This document shows positions 60,116-64,000 of a stretch of DNA of 64,000 nt, in pieces. The first letter of the stretch is position 1. Each line of letters starts with the position of its first letter. The notes beneath the pieces are model-generated. The model saw only the letters and a list, made by a program, of their open reading frames with translations. It made no database searches and had not been told where the DNA came from. The translations under genes were made by a program, and so were the position numbers. The DNA comes from Theocolax elegans (lineage: Eukaryota; Arthropoda; Insecta; Hymenoptera; Cerocephalidae). The DNA lies in NCBI GenBank assembly GCA_026168455.1, contig CM047425.1:110599800-110663799 (forward strand). Direction: 5' to 3'.

Positions 60116-61067
60116 CTACTTCGGCCAGAGGCGGTCCGTCATCGGGTAGGTAAGGCTTGTGTGCATCATTTCCTCGTTGCCCTGCTCATCCTGAATAAGG
60201 TACGTGTTTGAGCCTTTTGCCTGGATAATTAAATACGGGCCTACGTACTTAGGTGCCAACTTAGAGGTTACCTTTTCTGCGCTGGAGGACTGGACTCTGT
60301 TTTTCTTCCAAACCATGCCGCCTATCTCAAAATTCCCATCTCGACTCCCGGCGTTCAAATATATGGCTTACCTTGTTAGAGCCGCTGCGGCATCACTTTA
60401 TGCAACTCTGTGAGCCTTGATAGCCGCTCCGACCAATCCCGGAATCAAACCTTTCCTGGTCGAGTTCTTCTTGCTCTCGCCGGTCCGTATTGGGCGGCTC
60501 TGGTTATCGGCCGTAGTTCAACATTGCCGGTTCCAACACGTCGAGCTATGAATTGCGGTGTTTATCGCAAACACCAGTTTTGGTAATTTTTCGTCCCAGC
60601 TACTATGTTTTTCCCTTATGTACGATGATACCATCGTTTTTAGGGTGCGGTTAGATCTCTCTACTGGGTTTGCTCGAGGAAGGTAAGGAGGTCTCGTCGT
60701 ATGGTACACTCCTTTCTCTTTGAAATAGTCGTCGACCATCTTGTTTTTGAATTCTGTCCATCTTCTGTTTGAATCCATTATCGGAGTAAAATATCTCCGG
60801 CGTGCCAAAATGCATCAGGACACGCTCGTGTTATTCCTTCACGATAGTCTTAGCGTTTGCTTTTCTGATAGGGACAGCTTCAATCCAGCGCATAAATAAG
60901 CTTTGGAAGACTAGAATGTACACGAATCCGTCAATAGAGCGAGGTAGTGGTCCAGTCACATCACCTGCGACTACCCACCAAGATCTTTCAACTACTCTAT
61001 GCCTCATTAGGCCTCTTGGCGATTGTTGCTCTAGCTTGCACTGCTGGCAGATTTGACATTTTCGCAC
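60116..61067 (-). pseudogene. Gypsy integrase remnant
   Basis: The zinc finger end is MRKCQICQQCKLEQQSPRG, followed by the first core Asp in AGDVTGPLPRS (61067-60831). The next frame (60808-60518) holds PPYLPRANPVERSNRTLK with the catalytic Glu. The second core Asp region reads DSNRRWTEF, a decayed form of DNGxEF. The C-terminal GPY-type module, VWKKNRVQSS and YVGPYLI, is at 60358-60116. Confidence 0.75.
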
Positions 61068-61229
61068 TTAGTCGCCTACTTCCGCGTAATATCGTGGCCA
61101 ATAATATAATCTGGCAACACGTGCGAATGTCTTCTCTCGACCTAGGTGACCAGCAGTTGGATCGTCGTGACATTCCCTTAGAATCGACGGGCAATTCTCT
61201 TAAGTATATAGATTTTGCCCTACTACTTT

Positions 61230-61800
61230 TCATTCGGGGAAATCCTGTGGTCTCTCTGATATATCTTTTACCCATGACAGATACCGCGGGTCAACAGTGA
61301 TTTCGCTCCAAGAAACCGAGGCTATTGTCGGCTCATCCTTCTCATATATTCTGGAGAGCGCGTCTGGACCATGATTAAGCGCACCTTTTTTATCCTCAAT
61401 CGTGAAGGTGTGCGCTTGGAGTTCGAGAGCCCATCTTGCGCAATTCATGTTGAGAGTGGAGATATAGCGGGCCTTTCTTAATTTGCGCAGAATATCATGA
61501 AAGACAAAGGATACGCATCCAGTTTTGTTAGGGCATTGACTTTCATGAAATAATGCAAAGCCGTCTGGAATTGTCATCCTTTTTCGTCATCACCACTGGA
61601 CTTGATCATCCGCTGGTTGAGGGCTCAATGATGCCCGCGCCAAGCATCTCTTTAACTTGGCGGTGCATCTTCTTTATTATTTTATCTGAGACCTGGTAGT
61701 ACTTTTGCTTTATCGGCTTGGCAGATCCAACGTCGAGTGTGTGCTCGATGACGTGTGATCGGCCGATCTTGGGCATGGTATTGGAAAGGATTCGGTCCAA
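61230..61800 (-). pseudogene. Gypsy reverse transcriptase / RNase H with central deletion
   Basis: The start of reverse transcriptase is clear in 61800-61606 (HVIEHTLDVGSAKPIKQKYY, MLGAGIIEPSTSG). After a frame change at about 61590, words of the first RT motifs up to ARYISTL are readable. At about 61445 the sequence jumps straight to the end of RNase H (ARWALELQAHTFTIEDKKG, NHGPDALSRI). The palm with its catalytic Asp pair and most of RNase H are therefore deleted. Confidence 0.75.
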
Positions 61801-62042
61801 CAGTTAACGTAACTCCACGCGTTGACTGTCGGTTGCGTCAGCGACACCCGCTGGCGACAACGAAGCCGTCCCACCGTCTAAGCTGGCTACCTCCAATTGA
61901 ACATGAGATTTGCTGTTTTTGAGGAACAGCTGATCAGCGTCTGGGTCTAAAATGGCGCGAAATGCTCGCACGAAGTTCACTCCTACGTAACATCCTATGT
62001 AGTCTCATCGTCGACGGTGAAAAGCAACATTACGTGCTCCCT

Positions 62043-62321
62043 CTATAGTTGTGCACGTCCATCAGCCAACTTCACTCTCCCCGAGTTTTTAGTAGAGAGC
62101 GATTTTCCCAGGGCGGTCGCGATCGTGAGGCCGTTAGACCCCATCACCGTCGTCAAAGCTCCTGGATCATACAAGGCTCTTATCCGGAAATCGCCTATTT
62201 CCGCTTGAATCCACCAGCGCATTTCGTCCTCTGGACGGTAGCCCTGGTGTGGCTCTTGCTGACCTTGAGAAATAGAATCTTGAGGCTTCATCGTATCAAT
62301 TCCACCGCGGATGAGCACCAC
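62043..62321 (-). pseudogene. Gypsy aspartic protease remnant
   Basis: The minus strand gives AEIGDFRIRALYDPGALTTV, then GSNGLTIATALG. The catalytic triplet region reads DPGA in place of the more usual DSGA/DTGA. The frame is open for 92 codons and the spacing from the zinc knuckle is normal for a retropepsin. Confidence 0.65.
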
Positions 62322-62339
62322 GCGGTCTCGTTCCTTCCG

Positions 62340-62405
62340 TTTCCCTTATTACAATCAGGGCAGTGGCGGCGGAAATACGCCAACATCCCGCACCCGCTGC
62401 AGGAT
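62340..62405 (-). pseudogene. Gypsy zinc knuckle remnant
   Basis: The minus strand reads CSGCGMLAYFRRHCPDC, close to the CxxCGxxGvyxRxCPxC type of zinc knuckle in insect Gypsy Gag proteins. It lies between capsid and protease, as expected. Confidence 0.55.
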
Positions 62406-62907
62406 ATCGCTTTAGTAGGGTCGAAGAGCGTTTTACTATGCCCCCTTCCGCTCCATTTCCGCCGTGGGGCTTTCCGTTCTGCCCTGTCCGCTCACTGGAT
62501 TATGCTTGAGGGATCTTACTCTGTGGCCTCTTTTTCGAGCCAAATCGTCGTCCGCCCTTCGGGCTTCCGGGTTTACTGTTCCCTGTGCTCTTGTTCTCAC
62601 TTGGTAGCAGCTTCTTTAGCTGGGTGTGAATTGCATCCAGCTTACCAGATTTTTGCCGATAGAGGATTTTTCGGATTCACCGCTGCTACCTTTGCCTTCG
62701 GAGGAGCCTTATCTGACTTCTTGGCCTTATACGCGAACTCCGGTCGCACCAGCTCCCCTTTTATGGGAGGTGGTTTATAGAGCTTTTCGCGCTCTTGCAG
62801 CCATTCGGCTTCGCGGGCCAGGTCAAATAACTGACGATCGTCTGCGCCTCGATTCGCTCGAATCAGCGCTGGATTCTCAGTAGCATGTTTCGGTAGAGGT
62901 GATCTAC

Positions 62908-63998
62908 CTAGTTCCTCTCATTAGGCTTGGAGGCGAGCTCTTGTAGCATGCTTATCATGCGATTCATGTATTCACGCACCGGATCGTCTTCGCCTTGGGT
63001 GCGTGAGGTGCATTCAAGGATCAGCTTCTCTTGGTAAGTTTTGCTAGCTCCGTACCAGCGTTTAATTGAGCACGTGAATTCGTCCCAATTCCTCCACTTT
63101 CCTTTGTTGTTGTGGTACCATCTTGCGACGTCTTCTACCAGCAACTGCGAAAGTGAAGGGAGGACTTCGTCCTGCGTCATGTTCGCTAGGACTCTGCAGT
63201 CATCCACGCGCTCCAAGAAGCTGTTAATGTTCTCGCTTTCGTCCCCTGACAACTTTATTCCCTACTTTCTCACAATCTCGCCTCGTTCGCGTGTGGGATT
63301 AAATGAGCGCGTAGCCCAGGATGGTTGTTCCTGGACGCATGACGCTTGGGGCCTTAAGGGTGAACTTTCTTTACATGGGGGCTTTCCTGGTACCCAGGTG
63401 TCTCCCCCCTCCTAAGCTCTGCCAAGGGTGGCGCTAAGAGCTGGTCCTGGCGTCTGTGTTCGCAGTCATGCATCCTCCTGCTGTACCGGTGTCTCATCTG
63501 GCCGGTAGCAGATATATGTGTCCTGTAATTGGACACGTGGTCTTGGGCCTAGTGAATCCAAACACGTATTTGAGGCTTATAACATCAGCTAGCCTCGTTA
63601 TTTGTGCCGTCATACTTTCCATTTGCTCTTGTAGAGCTTTTGCCTTGACAATTTGTTCCGCCAGACAAGTGCATTTCAAATCGCGTCCCATCGGTTGCTA
63701 TTAGTGTTATCCAGTTGGATTGACTACCCCTCCGACTGGATTGGCTGCCAAATTGGCCCTCCTCTGGGGCTGTTGGTAGGTCTTCGATAGGTAGTCGGAT
63801 CATGCGACTGAGGTTCTCCTCAAACATGTGCGTATCTCTCTCATCAGGTAGCGCCTCTGGCGTTTTCACCCCGACTTGGCGGTCATTGATGGTGTCAGTT
63901 TCTTGACTGAAGTCGTCGGCCAATTTATAATTTTCCAACAGCCATTGCTGTAGGCGTTCCGCCGTCTGATAGCGGGAACCCTCAAGTTGAAGCTTCAT
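62908..63998 (-). pseudogene. gag: Gypsy gag remnant
   Basis: Three frames in series. 63998-63585 begins MKLQLEGSRYQTAERLQQW and is hydrophilic. 63691-63494 is a probable coiled coil (AKALQEQMESMTAQITRL). 63252-62908 is capsid-like: SGDESENINSFLERVDDC, VLPSLSQLLVEDVARWYHN, KWRNWDEFTCSIKRWYG and PVREYMNRMISML, the usual Gypsy Gag pattern. Frame changes occur near 63590 and 63370. Confidence 0.75.
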
Positions 63999-64000
63999 CT

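Larger units (their letters stand above)
60000..63998 (-). mobile_element. Decayed Gypsy-type LTR retrotransposon, minus strand, runs off the window
   Basis: From right to left the minus strand gives gag, zinc knuckle, protease, reverse transcriptase start, RNase H end and integrase, the Gypsy order. Each domain is in a different frame or separated by stops, and most of the reverse transcriptase is gone. The Copia element at 47306-59994 lies inside its 3' end. The 5' LTR would be beyond 64000. Confidence 0.85.

Noticed and set aside
62049..62780. 243-codon plus-strand frame
   Set aside because: It is antisense to the Gypsy protease and zinc knuckle, and shows no domain of its own.

Overview
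The window is AT-rich, intron-bearing eukaryotic DNA dominated by transposable elements. Everything points to an insect or other arthropod: a DNAJC12/Jdp-type gene with small exons, Copia and Gypsy LTR retrotransposons, tRNA-derived SINEs, Helitron-like ends and many fold-back elements. The order cannot be fixed from sequence alone.

Layout. 1-13.2 kb: gene-poor DNA with a cluster of short GC-rich hairpins (3.2-4.6 kb and 9.3-9.7 kb), two SINE copies and two fold-back elements (7.1-8.9 kb). 13.2-18.3 kb: the one clearly recognisable, apparently intact host gene, a four-exon DNAJC12-like J-domain co-chaperone on the plus strand. 18.3-31.6 kb: nested repeats, including a TA-flanked inverted-repeat element carrying a tRNA-like sequence, a 1.36-kb fold-back, and a 4.8-kb inverted duplication whose two outer ends look like Helitron 3' termini. 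32.4-34.2 kb: a 59-bp minisatellite followed by CACGTGA palindromes. 34.3-37.2 kb: a non-autonomous inverted-repeat element and a transposon-derived ORF (DUF4218-like). 38.7 kb: a hammerhead-core-like motif. 41.2-42.3 kb: an unrecognised five-exon gene for a 143-residue protein with an Arg/Gly tail, all introns in phase 1. 42.6-44.3 kb: a near-perfect 1.65-kb palindrome. 44.9-46.4 kb: a decayed DPH1 (diphthamide synthesis) copy on the minus strand.

46.96-64.0 kb is a nested pair of LTR retrotransposons. A 12.7-kb Copia element (47306-59994, 5-bp target duplication TTATT) sits inside the 3' end of a decayed minus-strand Gypsy element that runs off the window. The Copia element has almost identical LTRs, a 30-nt primer-binding site matching the 5' half of initiator tRNA-Met, a gag whose first 67 codons appear to be spliced from two upstream exons, and three extra internal copies of parts of gag-pol. 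The hexamer GCTAGA (and GTTAGA) is strikingly over-represented throughout it, in two reading frames and in its untranslated parts, and two of the three duplication junctions fall on it.

The most unusual signals are (i) the family of hairpins whose apex is the very stable mini-hairpin GCGAAGC, which recurs in otherwise unrelated elements; (ii) the spliced gag leader and the GYTAGA hexamer bias of the Copia element; (iii) the small phase-1 multi-exon gene; and (iv) the group of TA-flanked fold-back elements with a common terminus. Many single-base homopolymer losses in the Copia copies suggest residual sequencing or assembly error, so reading-frame breaks there need caution.
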